Positions 26,286 through 35,390 of a stretch of DNA of 64,000 nucleotides are shown piece after piece. This DNA comes from Cryobacterium cryoconiti (lineage in GTDB: Bacteria; Actinomycetota; Actinomycetes; Actinomycetales; Microbacteriaceae), in assembly GCF_004403065.1 (NCBI RefSeq), contig NZ_SOHA01000035.1, forward strand, positions 29,583 through 93,582, read 5' to 3'. The notes beneath the pieces were generated by a model. It had not been told where the DNA came from and did not search any database. It was given only the letters and a program-made list of their open reading frames with translations. The position numbers and the translations under genes were made by a program. Every line of letters begins with the position of its first letter. Positions within the stretch are counted from its first letter, which is position 1.

Positions 26286-27554
26286 ATGGAAACCGATGGT
26301 AAACCCGCCCGCGGCGGACTCTTCGGCGCGTTCGGACGCCGCAGGACGGCACCTTCGATTCTGATCGAGGTCCCTCCCTCACCTGCCTCCGGGGTCGACG
26401 AGACCCTGCCTGCCGGCATCCGTCTGGCCGCCGCCTGGTCCTGGCGCCTGCTGGCCCTGGCCGGAGCGCTCGCGGTCTTCATCTTCATCGTCATCCAGCT
26501 GCGGTTGATCGTCATCCCACTGCTCGTGGCCGTTCTGGTGTCCGCTCTGCTCGTTCCCCTGGTCGGGTTCCTCGTACGGCACCGGTGGCCCAAAGCACTC
26601 GCCGTCGCGGTTGCCCTGATCGGCACCTTCGCAATCATCGGCGGTCTGCTCACGCTGGCCGTGACCCAGATCGCCGTCGGCACAGTGGGTCTGAACGACC
26701 GTCTCGCTGCTTCCTACGAGAGTCTGAAGGCTGTGCTCCTGGCTTCGCCGCTGCAGCTGACCGAGCCGGAGCTCAACGCCTTCCTCGGCGAGGCCTGGGA
26801 GGCCATTCAGGCGGACAGCCAGGTCTTCGTGTCCGGTGCGCTCTCCGTCGGCTCGTCCCTGGGCCATCTGGTGGCCGGGTTTCTACTGGCGCTGTTCAGC
26901 CTTCTCTTCATCCTGATCGACGGCAGGGGCATCTGGGCCTGGATCGTGCGCCTGTTTCCGCGTCGGGCGCGTGCGGCCATCGACGGCGCCGGGGTGGCCG
27001 GCTGGACAACGCTGGGCAACTTCGCGAAGGTGCAGATCCTGGTGGCCTCCATCGACGCGATCGGCATCGGCACCGGTGCGGCCCTGCTGGGGGTGCCCCT
27101 GGCCGTTCCGATCGGTGTGCTGGTGTTCCTCGGTTCCTTCATCCCCATCGTCGGTGCGGTGGCCACCGGTGCGGTGGCCGTCGTGATCGCCCTGATCTTC
27201 AACGACTGGGTGGTGGCGCTGCTGATGCTCGGGGTGGTGCTGCTGGTGCAGCAGGTCGAGGGCCATGTTCTGCAGCCCTTGATCATGGGCACCGCGGTCA
27301 AGGTGCATCCGCTGGGTGTGGTGTTGGTCGTCGCCTCAGGAGCACTGCTCGCGGGCATCCCGGGGGCGCTGTTCGCCGTGCCGGTCGCCGCCGTGCTGAA
27401 CGTCATGATCACGTATATCAACAGCGGGGTGTGGCGTTCCAGCCTGGAACCCCCGTCGACCCTGCTGGCCACCCCGCTCTGGCAGACCGTCCCGCAACGC
27501 CCCGGTTTCCGTCGCCCCGGAGACCGCCTCGAGAAAAGTGCCACCCATGACTAA
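26286..27554 (+). CDS. AI-2E family transporter (YdiK/PerM-like)
   Basis: A polytopic membrane protein of the AI-2E family exporter group, 422 residues. It has eight predicted helices, a glycine-rich LLGVPLAVPIGVLVFLGSFIPIVG segment (27089-27160) and the family's VEGHVLQPLIMG motif. The natural substrate is unknown. The GTG at 26283 is an alternative start that fits the leaderless promoter better. Its stop overlaps the start of ilvA by eight bases, so the two are co-expressed. Confidence 0.9.
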   Translation: METDGKPARGGLFGAFGRRRTAPSILIEVPPSPASGVDETLPAGIRLAAAWSWRLLALAGALAVFIFIVIQLRLIVIPLLVAVLVSALLVPLVGFLVRHRWPKALAVAVALIGTFAIIGGLLTLAVTQIAVGTVGLNDRLAASYESLKAVLLASPLQLTEPELNAFLGEAWEAIQADSQVFVSGALSVGSSLGHLVAGFLLALFSLLFILIDGRGIWAWIVRLFPRRARAAIDGAGVAGWTTLGNFAKVQILVASIDAIGIGTGAALLGVPLAVPIGVLVFLGSFIPIVGAVATGAVAVVIALIFNDWVVALLMLGVVLLVQQVEGHVLQPLIMGTAVKVHPLGVVLVVASGALLAGIPGALFAVPVAAVLNVMITYINSGVWRSSLEPPSTLLATPLWQTVPQRPGFRRPGDRLEKSATHD

Positions 27555-28782
27555 CGCCTCCCTCGTCGGACCGACCGTGTCCGACTTCGAGTCGGCCCGC
27601 GATGTGGTCGGCCGGGTCGCAACCGTGACCCCGATGGAATCCTCGCGGTACCTCACGGAGCTGCTCGGCGCGCCGGTCCTGCTCAAGTGCGAGAACCTGC
27701 AGCGCACCGGCTCCTACAAGATCCGGGGCGCGTACAACCGGATGTCCAGGCTCACCGACGAGGAGAAGTCCCGCGGGGTCGTGGCCGCCTCGGCCGGAAA
27801 CCACGCCCAGGGTGTCGCTTTTGCGGCCCGGGAACTCGGCATCAAGGCCACGATCTTCATGCCCGTCGGCGTCGCACTGCCCAAGCTGCAGGCGACCCGC
27901 GATTACGGAGCACACGTCATCCTGCGCGGCAACACTGTGGCTGAGCCGTTGCTGGCCGCCGCCGCCTACGCCGAGGAGACCGGCGCCATCCTGATTCCGC
28001 CGTTCGATCACGCGGACGTCGTCTCCGGGCAGGGCACCGTGGGCCTGGAGATCCTCGACCAGGTCCCCGACCTCGCCACCGTCATCGTTCCGATCGGCGG
28101 CGGCGGCCTCATCTCCGGCGTCGCCAGCGTGCTCAAACAGCTCGCCCGCCGAGACGGTCGCCAGATTCGCGTGATCGGGGTGCAGGCCGCCAACGCGGCC
28201 GCCTACCCACCCTCGCTCGCGGCCGGTCAGGTGCTGGAGATCCCGATCCTGCCCACGATCGCCGACGGCATCGCGGTGGCGAAGCCCGGGCTGCTCAACT
28301 TCGAGATCGTACGGGACACCGTCGACGAGGTCGTCACCGTCACCGAGGACGACACCGCCCGCGCGCTCCTCGTGCTCCTCGAGCGCGCCAAGCTCGTGGT
28401 CGAACCGGCCGGCGCGGTCGCGGTCGCGGCGATCCTGGCCGGAAAAGTGGCCGCGACCGGTCCAACGGTCGCCATCCTGAGCGGGGGAAACATCGACCCG
28501 CTGCTGATGCAGCGTGTGATCAGCCACGGCCTGTCGGCATCCGGTCGCTACCTGACGCTGCGCATCATGCTGCCCGACCGGCCCGGCCAGTTGGCTCGCA
28601 TTTCGGAGCTGCTCGCCGAGGCGCACGCCAACGTGATCGAGGTGCTGCACACCCGGCACGGTGTGGGGCTGCAGATCAGCGAAGTCGAGCTCAACGTCAG
28701 CGTCGAGACCCGTGGTCCCGACCATCGCCAGCTCGTCGTCGACGTGCTGCGTGCGGCCGGCTACGACCCGCAGTTCGACTAG
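27547..28782 (+). CDS. ilvA: Threonine ammonia-lyase (threonine dehydratase)
   Basis: A PLP enzyme converting threonine to 2-oxobutanoate and ammonia, the entry to isoleucine synthesis or threonine catabolism. The 411-residue protein has PLP lysine K58 in TGSYKIRGAYN, the phosphate-binding loop GGGGL, and a single C-terminal ACT-like domain (about 330-411). This matches the shorter threonine dehydratases rather than the two-ACT biosynthetic enzyme. It begins inside the end of the AI-2E family gene. Confidence 0.93.
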   Translation: MTNASLVGPTVSDFESARDVVGRVATVTPMESSRYLTELLGAPVLLKCENLQRTGSYKIRGAYNRMSRLTDEEKSRGVVAASAGNHAQGVAFAARELGIKATIFMPVGVALPKLQATRDYGAHVILRGNTVAEPLLAAAAYAEETGAILIPPFDHADVVSGQGTVGLEILDQVPDLATVIVPIGGGGLISGVASVLKQLARRDGRQIRVIGVQAANAAAYPPSLAAGQVLEIPILPTIADGIAVAKPGLLNFEIVRDTVDEVVTVTEDDTARALLVLLERAKLVVEPAGAVAVAAILAGKVAATGPTVAILSGGNIDPLLMQRVISHGLSASGRYLTLRIMLPDRPGQLARISELLAEAHANVIEVLHTRHGVGLQISEVELNVSVETRGPDHRQLVVDVLRAAGYDPQFD

Positions 28783-28814
28783 CCACCGCCCCTCCAGGCG
28801 AGGAGCGGGTGCGG

Positions 28815-29306
28815 CTAGTTGCCGGCCCAGGTCTCCACGAGGAAGATCTCGACGGCGATCTCCTTGCCGGTGGGCGTCACGTACGACGTCTTCGCGCCGA
28901 CCGCGAGGCCGATGATCGCGGTGCCGAGCGGGCTCTGCTCGCTGTAGACGTCGAGGTCGCTGTCTCCGGCGATTTCGCGGCTGCCGATCAGGAAGCGGTT
29001 CTCCTCACCGGCGATGGTCGCGGTGATCACGGTGCCGGGCTCGACGACGCCCCGGCTTTCGGGCGCATGGCCGACCTCGGCGGTGCGCAGCAGCAGCACG
29101 AGCGTGCGGATGCGCGCCTCCATTTTGCCCTGCTCGTCCTTGGCGGCGTGGTAACCCGAGTTTTCCTTGAGGTCGCCCTCCTCCCGCGCGGATTCGATCT
29201 TCTTCGCGATTTCGACACGCCCTACCGTGCTGAGCGTGTCCAGCTCGGCGGCGAGGCGGTCGTAGGCCTCCTGGGTCAGCCAGGTGACCGTGGTTTCGGT
29301 AGTCAT
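28815..29306 (-). CDS. greA: Transcription elongation factor GreA
   Basis: Rescues backtracked RNA polymerase by stimulating cleavage of the transcript 3' end through its secondary channel. The 163-residue protein has an N-terminal coiled coil whose tip carries acidic residues (SAREEGDLKENSGYHAAKDEQ, split over residues 39-59) and a C-terminal FKBP-like domain with SPLGTAIIG. The length is standard. It is expressed alone on the minus strand. Confidence 0.96.
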   Translation of the reverse strand: MTTETTVTWLTQEAYDRLAAELDTLSTVGRVEIAKKIESAREEGDLKENSGYHAAKDEQGKMEARIRTLVLLLRTAEVGHAPESRGVVEPGTVITATIAGEENRFLIGSREIAGDSDLDVYSEQSPLGTAIIGLAVGAKTSYVTPTGKEIAVEIFLVETWAGN

Positions 29307-29413
29307 GGGTGGAGTCTCCTCATGCTCGGTTCGTGCTCGTTCGATGCCCTGCAGGTGAACCCGCAGATATACAACGGACGCCCCGACGAAGACGTCAGGG
29401 CGAAGTGCTCAGT

Positions 29414-29815
29414 CTAGGTCAGCCAGCAGCGGTAAATCAATCCGGTGTTGCTCTGCTCGGTGGTGCGCACATCCGTGGTCGTCGACCGCGAGTAGATCGT
29501 GCTGGCGGGCAGGTCGACGATCTTCCAGCCGACCACCGTGAACGTCTCGTTGAGTGCCTGCACGGCGCAGCTGGCGCTCCGTCCGACCGGGATCGACGCC
29601 TCGAAGGTGACGCTCACGGTGTTCTCGTCGATGATGCTGTGACGGATGTCCCGGGTCTCGATCAGGGGCTCGGACGCGCCGAGCCCCACCCAGACGACGA
29701 AGGCCACCAGGACGGCCGCGAGTGAGCCGGCGATGATGTGCAGAACGCGCCGGTCTCTCGTGCCGCGGTTCGGGGCACGCCCGTATCGGGTGTCGAGGTT
29801 GCTGCTCACGGTCAC
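29414..29815 (-). CDS. DUF4307 membrane protein
   Basis: A 133-residue actinobacterial protein of unknown role with a basic N-terminus (TRYGRAPNRGTRDRR), one membrane helix (about 26-46) and an extracytoplasmic domain with two cysteines (ASCAVQALN; YRCWLT at the end). In actinobacteria DUF4307 genes usually sit next to greA and mca, as here, and diverge from mca. The GTG at 29815 is used; a second GTG at 29809 is possible. Confidence 0.86.
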   Translation of the reverse strand: MTVSSNLDTRYGRAPNRGTRDRRVLHIIAGSLAAVLVAFVVWVGLGASEPLIETRDIRHSIIDENTVSVTFEASIPVGRSASCAVQALNETFTVVGWKIVDLPASTIYSRSTTTDVRTTEQSNTGLIYRCWLT

Positions 29816-29885
29816 TCAGACTCCACACTCACGGATCAACGATTAGTCTTAGTACCAAGGTTATCTGGCATTTCTGAGGAGTTTC

Positions 29886-30749
29886 ATGTCGCTGCGACTC
29901 TTGGCGGTGCACGCCCATCCCGACGACGAGTCGAGCAAGGGTGCTGCCACCTACGCCCACTACCGGAGCCTCGGCGCCGAGGTCATGATCCTGAGCTGCA
30001 CGGGAGGTGAGCGGGGGAGCATCCTGAACGAGGACCTGCTCGGACATTCGCTGGCCGAACGCGACCTTGCGGGGCTCCGCCGTCTGGAGATGGCGGAGGC
30101 GCAACGCGTGCTCGGGGTGGAGCACCGGTGGCTCGGCTACCAGGATTCCGGGATGAACGACGACGGCTCCGTGCCCCCGAACTCGTTCGCGGACGTGCCC
30201 GTGGAGATCTCCGCTGAACCGATCGTGCGGCTCATCCGGGACTACCGCCCGCAGGTCCTGATCACGTACGACGAGAACGGCGGATACCCGCACCCCGACC
30301 ACATCCGCTGCCACGACGTGTCGATGGAGGCCTACCGGGCTGCCGCAGACCCGACCCGGTACCCGGATGCCGGTGAGCCGTGGCAGGTCGACAAACTCTA
30401 TTACGACCGGATTTTCAACCTCGAACGCATCGACGCCATGTTCCTCGAACTGAGCGTCACGGAACCCGAGTCGCCCCTGCTGGAGCCGCTCGGAGCGGCC
30501 AGAGAGTGGATGAAGGACTACCCGAAGCTGGCCACGACCCACGTGCCCGTCGGGGAGTTCCTGGAGGCGCGGGACGCGGCGTTGCGGGCCCATGCGAGCC
30601 AGGTTTCCCCCACCAGCAGTTTCTTCTTCTGGCCGAACGATCTCATCCGTGAGGCCTGGCCGTATGAGGACTTCCAGCTCGTCGAATCGAAAGTGGACAC
30701 CGTGATACCTGAATCCGACCTCTTCGCCGGAGTGAGGGACGACGCATGA
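29886..30749 (+). CDS. mca: Mycothiol S-conjugate amidase
   Basis: A zinc amidase that cleaves mycothiol-toxin adducts so that the mercapturic acid can be exported; mycothiol is the low-molecular-weight thiol of actinobacteria. The 287-residue protein has the PIG-L/LmbE zinc motif HAHPDDES (H11, D14) and a second zinc histidine in YPHPDHIRCHD (about 135-144). The length and the Lys/Asp-rich C-terminal part fit Mca better than MshB. A GAGGAG box precedes the ATG. It overlaps the next small gene (ATGA). Confidence 0.93.
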   Translation: MSLRLLAVHAHPDDESSKGAATYAHYRSLGAEVMILSCTGGERGSILNEDLLGHSLAERDLAGLRRLEMAEAQRVLGVEHRWLGYQDSGMNDDGSVPPNSFADVPVEISAEPIVRLIRDYRPQVLITYDENGGYPHPDHIRCHDVSMEAYRAAADPTRYPDAGEPWQVDKLYYDRIFNLERIDAMFLELSVTEPESPLLEPLGAAREWMKDYPKLATTHVPVGEFLEARDAALRAHASQVSPTSSFFFWPNDLIREAWPYEDFQLVESKVDTVIPESDLFAGVRDDA

Positions 30750-31012
30750 GCCTCGTCGTTCTCGCCCCTCTCCTCAGCATCGTGGCGGCCGCCACCCCGT
30801 CGCCCGAGTTCGACCCGAACACGGTGACGCCGGGTCCGGCGGGCTTCGTGGCGATCGCGGTCGTGGCCGTCGGCACGGTGCTCCTGGCCATCGATATGGC
30901 CCGCCGGGTGCGCCGCAACACCTATCGCGCCGAGATCCAGGAACGACTGCAGGCCGAAATCGCGGCGCAGGCCGCTGCGGACGCCGGCGCCGAGGGCAAC
31001 GGCAAGGCCTGA
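30746..31012 (+). CDS. Small single-pass membrane protein
   Basis: An 88-residue protein with an N-terminal signal-like segment, one membrane helix (about 33-52), a basic RRVRRNTYR stop-transfer stretch and an Ala/Glu-rich cytoplasmic tail. It overlaps mca by ATGA, so it is co-translated with it. The function is unknown, though similar small proteins often follow mca. Confidence 0.8.
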   Translation: MSLVVLAPLLSIVAAATPSPEFDPNTVTPGPAGFVAIAVVAVGTVLLAIDMARRVRRNTYRAEIQERLQAEIAAQAAADAGAEGNGKA

Positions 31013-31038
31013 CCCGGTCCGCGGACCGGCAGGCGGTG

Positions 31039-31740
31039 CTACGGGTAGATCGGGTTCGTGGCGATGATCATGATCGCCGCCCAGTGGCAGAGGAAGGCCA
31101 CCACGGTCAGGGTGTGGAAGATCTCGTGGAAACCGAACACGCCCGGCAGCGGGTTGGGTCGTTTCATGCCGTAGATGACGGCGCCGACGGAGTAGCAGAG
31201 CCCGCCGATCATGATCAGCGTCATCATCACCGCGTCGGCCTGGAAGAAGTCGACGATGAACATGAGGGCGCCCCAACCGAGCGCCAGGTAGAGCGGGACG
31301 TACAGCCAGCGCGGGGCGTTGATCCAGAACACCCGGAAGGCGATTCCGAGGATGGCGCCGCCCCAGACCAGCGACAGGAGCAGCGTGGACTTGGCCGGCG
31401 GCAGGGCGAGCACCGAGATGGGCGTGTAGGAGCCCGCAATCAGCAGGAAGATGTTGGCGTGGTCGATCCGCTTGAGGATCACGCGGGTGCGGGGGCTCCA
31501 GTTGAACCGGTGGTACAGGGCCGAATTGCCGAACAGCAGCATTGAACTCAGCACGAACACGAGTGAACTCCAGCGTGCCGCGGCGCCGTCGGCTGAGAGC
31601 AGAAGCACGGTGCCGGCCACGATGGTGACCGGGAAGGTTCCCGCGTGGATCCAGCCACGCCAGGTGGGCTTGACGTCCACCTGCTGAGGCAGGTCGTCCT
31701 CGAACAACGGCAGGTTGGTGATGTCATCCGCGGGGGCCAT
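31039..31740 (-). CDS. Hemolysin III / PAQR family membrane protein
   Basis: A seven-helix membrane protein of the YqfA/hemolysin III group, 233 residues. The conserved motifs are SSMLLFGNSALYHR, RIDHANIFLLIAGSYTP and the C-terminal FHEIFHTLTVVAFLCHW, whose histidines form the family's metal site. The cellular role is not established. The ATG at 31740 has a TATTCT -10 box six bases upstream. It diverges from uppS. Confidence 0.9.
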   Translation of the reverse strand: MAPADDITNLPLFEDDLPQQVDVKPTWRGWIHAGTFPVTIVAGTVLLLSADGAAARWSSLVFVLSSMLLFGNSALYHRFNWSPRTRVILKRIDHANIFLLIAGSYTPISVLALPPAKSTLLLSLVWGGAILGIAFRVFWINAPRWLYVPLYLALGWGALMFIVDFFQADAVMMTLIMIGGLCYSVGAVIYGMKRPNPLPGVFGFHEIFHTLTVVAFLCHWAAIMIIATNPIYP

Positions 31741-31746
31741 GCTGCA

Positions 31747-31752
31747 AGAATA
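31747..31752 (-). promoter_or_regulatory. -10 box for leaderless hemolysin III family gene
   Basis: On the minus strand TATTCT stands six bases before the ATG at 31740. Confidence 0.45.
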
Positions 31753-31798
31753 CGACAGCGTGCATGCCGCGAGCGGCACGCAACGGCCGCGAGTGAGC

Positions 31799-31804
31799 TA
31801 GCGT
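31799..31804 (+). promoter_or_regulatory. -10 box for leaderless uppS mRNA
   Basis: TAGCGT is six bases before the GTG at 31811 and no ribosome binding site is seen. It lies about 50 bases from the divergent -10 box at 31747. Confidence 0.45.
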
Positions 31805-31810
31805 AAACAC

Positions 31811-32596
31811 GTGCAGAAACGGGAAGTTCCATGGGCGCGCGGCATTCTCTACGGGGTGTACCAGCGTCGCCTTCGCCGAGGGCTGACTCCGGATGTGCTC
31901 CCGGACCACGTTGCCATGATCATCGACGGCAACCGGCGATGGGCCCGACAGCTTGGCTTCGACTCCGCCGCCCACGGCCATCGGGCCGGGGCCGCGAAGA
32001 TGCGCGAATTCCTCAAATGGTGTGACGACCTCGGCATCTCCGTTGTCACGCTCTACCTGCTGTCTTCCGACAACCTGACCAACCGGCCGACCGAAGAGCT
32101 CCAGGAATTGATGAAGATCATCGCGAAGCTCGCGGAGGAGCTGTCCCGGGTCCGGGACTGGCGGGTGCAGCAGGTGGGATCCAAGACGGGCCTGCCGGAG
32201 CCTCTGATCGCCGCTTTGAACGCCGCGGAGGCGCGGACGGCACGCAAGAAGGGGCTGCATATCAATCTTGCGGTGGGCTACGGCGGACGCACCGAGATCA
32301 CCGACGCGATGCGAAGCATCGTCGGGGCGCATCTCGAGAACGGCCACACGCTTGAGAACCTCGCGGAAACCCTCACCCCTGAACTGATCGGGGCGCACCT
32401 ATACACCAGCGGCCAGCCTGATCCCGACCTGGTCATCCGCACGTCCGGGGAGCAGCGCATCAGCGATTTCATGCTCTGGCAGAGCGCGCACAGCGAGTTC
32501 TATTTCATGGAAGCTCTCGGGCCGGACCTTCGGCAGGTCGACTTCCTGCGTGCCCTGCGCGATTTTGCCAGGCGCCAGCGCCGGTTCGGCGGGTAG
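31811..32596 (+). CDS. uppS: Isoprenyl transferase (UppS family)
   Basis: A cis-prenyltransferase making the polyprenyl diphosphate carrier for wall synthesis. The 261-residue protein has the catalytic aspartate in HVAMIIDGNRRWA, the LYLLSSDNLTNRP loop, NLAVGYGGR, and the C-terminal DLVIRTSGEQRISDFMLWQ and E-F-Y-F motifs. The LSSDN form and the tail DFARRQRRFGG are typical of actinobacterial enzymes, so the product chain length could be C15, C50 or C55. The GTG start is supported by the promoter box. Confidence 0.93.
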   Translation: MQKREVPWARGILYGVYQRRLRRGLTPDVLPDHVAMIIDGNRRWARQLGFDSAAHGHRAGAAKMREFLKWCDDLGISVVTLYLLSSDNLTNRPTEELQELMKIIAKLAEELSRVRDWRVQQVGSKTGLPEPLIAALNAAEARTARKKGLHINLAVGYGGRTEITDAMRSIVGAHLENGHTLENLAETLTPELIGAHLYTSGQPDPDLVIRTSGEQRISDFMLWQSAHSEFYFMEALGPDLRQVDFLRALRDFARRQRRFGG

Positions 32597-32603
32597 GACA
32601 TCC

Positions 32604-33725
32604 ATGACCGCTCTTGATCACTATCTGGAGGGGTTCCTGGAGGAGCCCGGTTACCTCGACTACGCCCGGGTGGGGCCGTGTTCCGCCGGCGTCGTCGCCG
32701 AGACGCTGGGCCAGACGGAGACGCTGTCCCGCGCGCGGTTCGGCAGCCTCGATCATTTCCACGCCCAGGACCAACGGCTGCGCTCCGCCGTGGCCGAGGC
32801 CACCGGTTTCCGTGCCGACCAGATCGTCTGCGAGCCCAACACCACCACCGGGATCATGCAGGCCATGTTCGGCCTCACCGGGCCGGTGCTCCTCTCGCCC
32901 GGGGATTTCCCCACGGTGCCGTTCGCGGCTGTGCGCGCGGCGGAGGCGCTGCGCGTGGTCACCCCGATCTGGTTGGAGACCGATCACGGTCGGGTCACCC
33001 CCGGGCAGATCCGGGAACAGCTGACCTCGGCCACCGCCGCGGTGGCGGTGTGCCTCGTCGATTCCCGCACGGGTCATCGCGCGGACCTGGACGGCATCCG
33101 TCAGGTCATCGGGGACCGCCTGCTCATCGTCGACGCCATCCAGGGTTTCGGGGCAGTGGATGTTCCGTACGAGGTGGCGGATGTCGTCGCCTCGGGTGGG
33201 CAGAAATGGGCCAGAGCCGGTTGGGGCACCGGTTTCCTGGCGCTCAGCGATCGCGCCGTGGAACGTCTGGTTCCCGTGTTCTCCGGTTTCGCCGGCACCG
33301 ACACCGCCGAGCCGTGGGACGAGGTGCTGCCCCCGAGCCGCAGTGCCAACGCGTTCCGTGTGAGCAATGGGGACTCCATCGCCCAGGCGCGGTTCGCGAC
33401 AGCTCTCGAAGAGGTGGCCGGCGTCGGCATCCGCTCGATCGAGGACGCGATCAACGTCAATGTGGCGCAGCTGATCGATCTGGCCGACGAGTTCGCCATA
33501 CCCGTGGTCTCCTCACGGGACGACCGGGAGCGGGCCGGCATCCTGGTGCTCGAACCCCCGGCCGCCCACCTCACGCTGCTGGGCATCGCCCTGCACAACC
33601 ACGGCGTCACTGCGACGACGCGCGACGGCACCGTGCGACTCAGCACCCATGCTGCGCTCAGCCCGGACACGATCGACATGCTGCGCGGCGCGTTCACGTC
33701 GTATGCGACCGCGGTGATCTACTGA
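32604..33725 (+). CDS. Class V aminotransferase-fold protein
   Basis: A PLP enzyme of fold type I, related to NifS/kynureninase-type class V aminotransferases. The 373-residue protein has a probable PLP lysine K201 in SGGQKWARAGWG, an upstream aspartate in LLIVDAIQGFG and a C-terminal small domain ending in VRLSTHAA. The reaction is not predictable; there is no obvious cysteine desulfurase active-site loop. It follows uppS with a seven-base gap, on the same strand. Confidence 0.82.
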   Translation: MTALDHYLEGFLEEPGYLDYARVGPCSAGVVAETLGQTETLSRARFGSLDHFHAQDQRLRSAVAEATGFRADQIVCEPNTTTGIMQAMFGLTGPVLLSPGDFPTVPFAAVRAAEALRVVTPIWLETDHGRVTPGQIREQLTSATAAVAVCLVDSRTGHRADLDGIRQVIGDRLLIVDAIQGFGAVDVPYEVADVVASGGQKWARAGWGTGFLALSDRAVERLVPVFSGFAGTDTAEPWDEVLPPSRSANAFRVSNGDSIAQARFATALEEVAGVGIRSIEDAINVNVAQLIDLADEFAIPVVSSRDDRERAGILVLEPPAAHLTLLGIALHNHGVTATTRDGTVRLSTHAALSPDTIDMLRGAFTSYATAVIY

Positions 33726-33837
33726 CGGTCCCGTGCCGGCCGGGGTTCGGTCCGGAAGATGACTGCCCGGTGAACGTCTGTTTTGAATGCGCGTGTCGCT
33801 CTTCCCTTGCTGCGCTTGAATAAGTAGCGTCATGCTC

Positions 33838-33856
33838 ATCAGGTATGGCACCTGAT
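33838..33856. promoter_or_regulatory. Small stem-loop upstream of the PhoH gene
   Basis: ATCAGGT and ACCTGAT (33838-33844, 33850-33856) form a perfect seven-base inverted repeat in the 219-base, comparatively AT-rich gap before the PhoH gene. It could be an operator or part of a 5' UTR. The gap holds no recognisable gene. Confidence 0.3.
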
Positions 33857-33944
33857 CGAGACGGCCACATAAGTACGGCTCGAGAACCCTGTGGCTGCTC
33901 GCCAACACAATCTGTGCCTCACGGGGCACGGGGTGGGAGTGGTT

Positions 33945-35291
33945 GTGACCGCTAATCAGATCGACAACAAGGGTTCGAACCAGACGGCGGCGGCGGGGCA
34001 AGCCGAATGCACCTACGTTCTGGACACATCGGTACTACTTTCCGATCCCAAGGCGATTTTCCGCTTCGCGGAGCACGCCGTGGTGCTCCCGGTTGTGGTC
34101 ATCGCGGAGCTCGAGGCCAAGCGCAACGACCCGGAGATCGGGTACTTCGCCCGGCAGTCGCTGCGGCTGCTTGACGAACTCCGGGTGAAGCACGAGCGGC
34201 TGGACTTCCCGATTCCAGTCGGTGAGGGCGGCAGCCTGCGGGTGGAACTGAACCACTCGAACATGTCGGTGCTGCCCTCCGGCCTCCAACTGGGCGACAA
34301 CGACTCACGCATCCTCGCCGTGGCCCTCAATCTGGCCAACGACGGCCTGAACGTGACTGTCGTCACCAAGGATCTGCCGCTGCGGGTGAAGGCCGCCTCG
34401 CTCGGCCTCGCCGCGGAGGAATACCGCCACGAACTCGCGGTGGACTCCGGGTGGACCGGCATGGACGAGATCACCCTGGGCTCGAACCTGATCGACGAGC
34501 TCTACGACAAGGAGGTCGTGCACACCCGGCTCGTGCAGGACATGCCGGTGAACACGGGCCTGGTCATCCACTCCGACCGTGGGTCCGCGCTCGGCCGGGT
34601 CGTCGGGAAGGGCGAGATGAAACTCGTGCGCGGCGACCGGGACGTCTTCGGGCTGAAGGGCCGCTCAGCGGAACAGCGTCTGGCCATCGACCTGCTCCTC
34701 GACCCGGAGATCGGGATTCTGTCGCTGGGAGGGCGGGCCGGAACGGGGAAGTCCGCGCTCGCCCTCTGCGCCGGCCTCGAGGCCGTGCTGGAACGCCAGC
34801 AGCACCGCAAGATCATGGTTTTCCGGCCGCTCTACGCGGTCGGCGGTCAGGAACTCGGCTACCTGCCCGGTGACGCCGCCGAGAAGATGAGCCCGTGGGC
34901 CCAGGCGGTCTTCGACACGCTCGGCGCCATCGTCTCCGAGAACGTTCTCGAGGAGGTGATCGAGCGGGGGATCCTGGAGGTGTTGCCGCTCACGCACATC
35001 CGTGGCCGCTCGCTGCACGACGCCTTCGTGATCGTGGACGAGGCCCAGTCGCTCGAACGCAACGTGCTGCTCACCGTGCTCAGCAGGATCGGGCAGAACT
35101 CGCGCGTGGTGCTGACCCATGACGTGGCCCAGCGGGACAACCTGCGGGTGGGCCGCTTCGACGGGGTGGCGTCCGTGATCGAGACGCTCAAGGGACATCC
35201 GCTGTTCGCCCACATGACGTTGACGCGCTCGGAGCGGAGCGCGATCGCAGCCCTCGTCACCGAGATGCTCGAGGGCAACGACGTGCGCTAG
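33945..35291 (+). CDS. PhoH family protein with N-terminal PIN domain (PhoH2-type)
   Basis: Combines a PIN ribonuclease-like domain (about 24-150; D27 in YVLDTSVLL, later acidic residues in DNDSRILA) with a PhoH ATPase domain (about 240-448; Walker A GRAGTGKS at 263-270, Walker [10 protein letters not shown]). Related actinobacterial PhoH2 proteins unwind and cleave RNA. I chose the GTG at 33945, seven bases after GGGAG. An in-frame GTG at 33891 would add 18 non-conserved residues. The product is 448 residues. It converges on fumC. Confidence 0.91.
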   Translation: MTANQIDNKGSNQTAAAGQAECTYVLDTSVLLSDPKAIFRFAEHAVVLPVVVIAELEAKRNDPEIGYFARQSLRLLDELRVKHERLDFPIPVGEGGSLRVELNHSNMSVLPSGLQLGDNDSRILAVALNLANDGLNVTVVTKDLPLRVKAASLGLAAEEYRHELAVDSGWTGMDEITLGSNLIDELYDKEVVHTRLVQDMPVNTGLVIHSDRGSALGRVVGKGEMKLVRGDRDVFGLKGRSAEQRLAIDLLLDPEIGILSLGGRAGTGKSALALCAGLEAVLERQQHRKIMVFRPLYAVGGQELGYLPGDAAEKMSPWAQAVFDTLGAIVSENVLEEVIERGILEVLPLTHIRGRSLHDAFVIVDEAQSLERNVLLTVLSRIGQNSRVVLTHDVAQRDNLRVGRFDGVASVIETLKGHPLFAHMTLTRSERSAIAALVTEMLEGNDVR

Positions 35292-35319
35292 CGCCTTCCA
35301 CCCCGCGAACCAGCACCGC

Positions 35320-35377
35320 GAGAGTGCCCGTTCCGGTCGAGAGTGACCGGTACAACGGGCACTCTCGACCGGAACGG
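35320..35377. terminator. Bidirectional hairpin, repeat family B copy 2
   Basis: CCGTTCCGGTCGAGAGTG (35328-35345) pairs perfectly with 35360-35377, between the convergent PhoH and fumC genes. A competing perfect hairpin is also possible, GAGAGTGCCCGTT (35320-35332) with 35354-35366. The core matches the hairpin at 20892. Confidence 0.78.
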
Positions 35378-35390
35378 TACCGGGAAGGGG

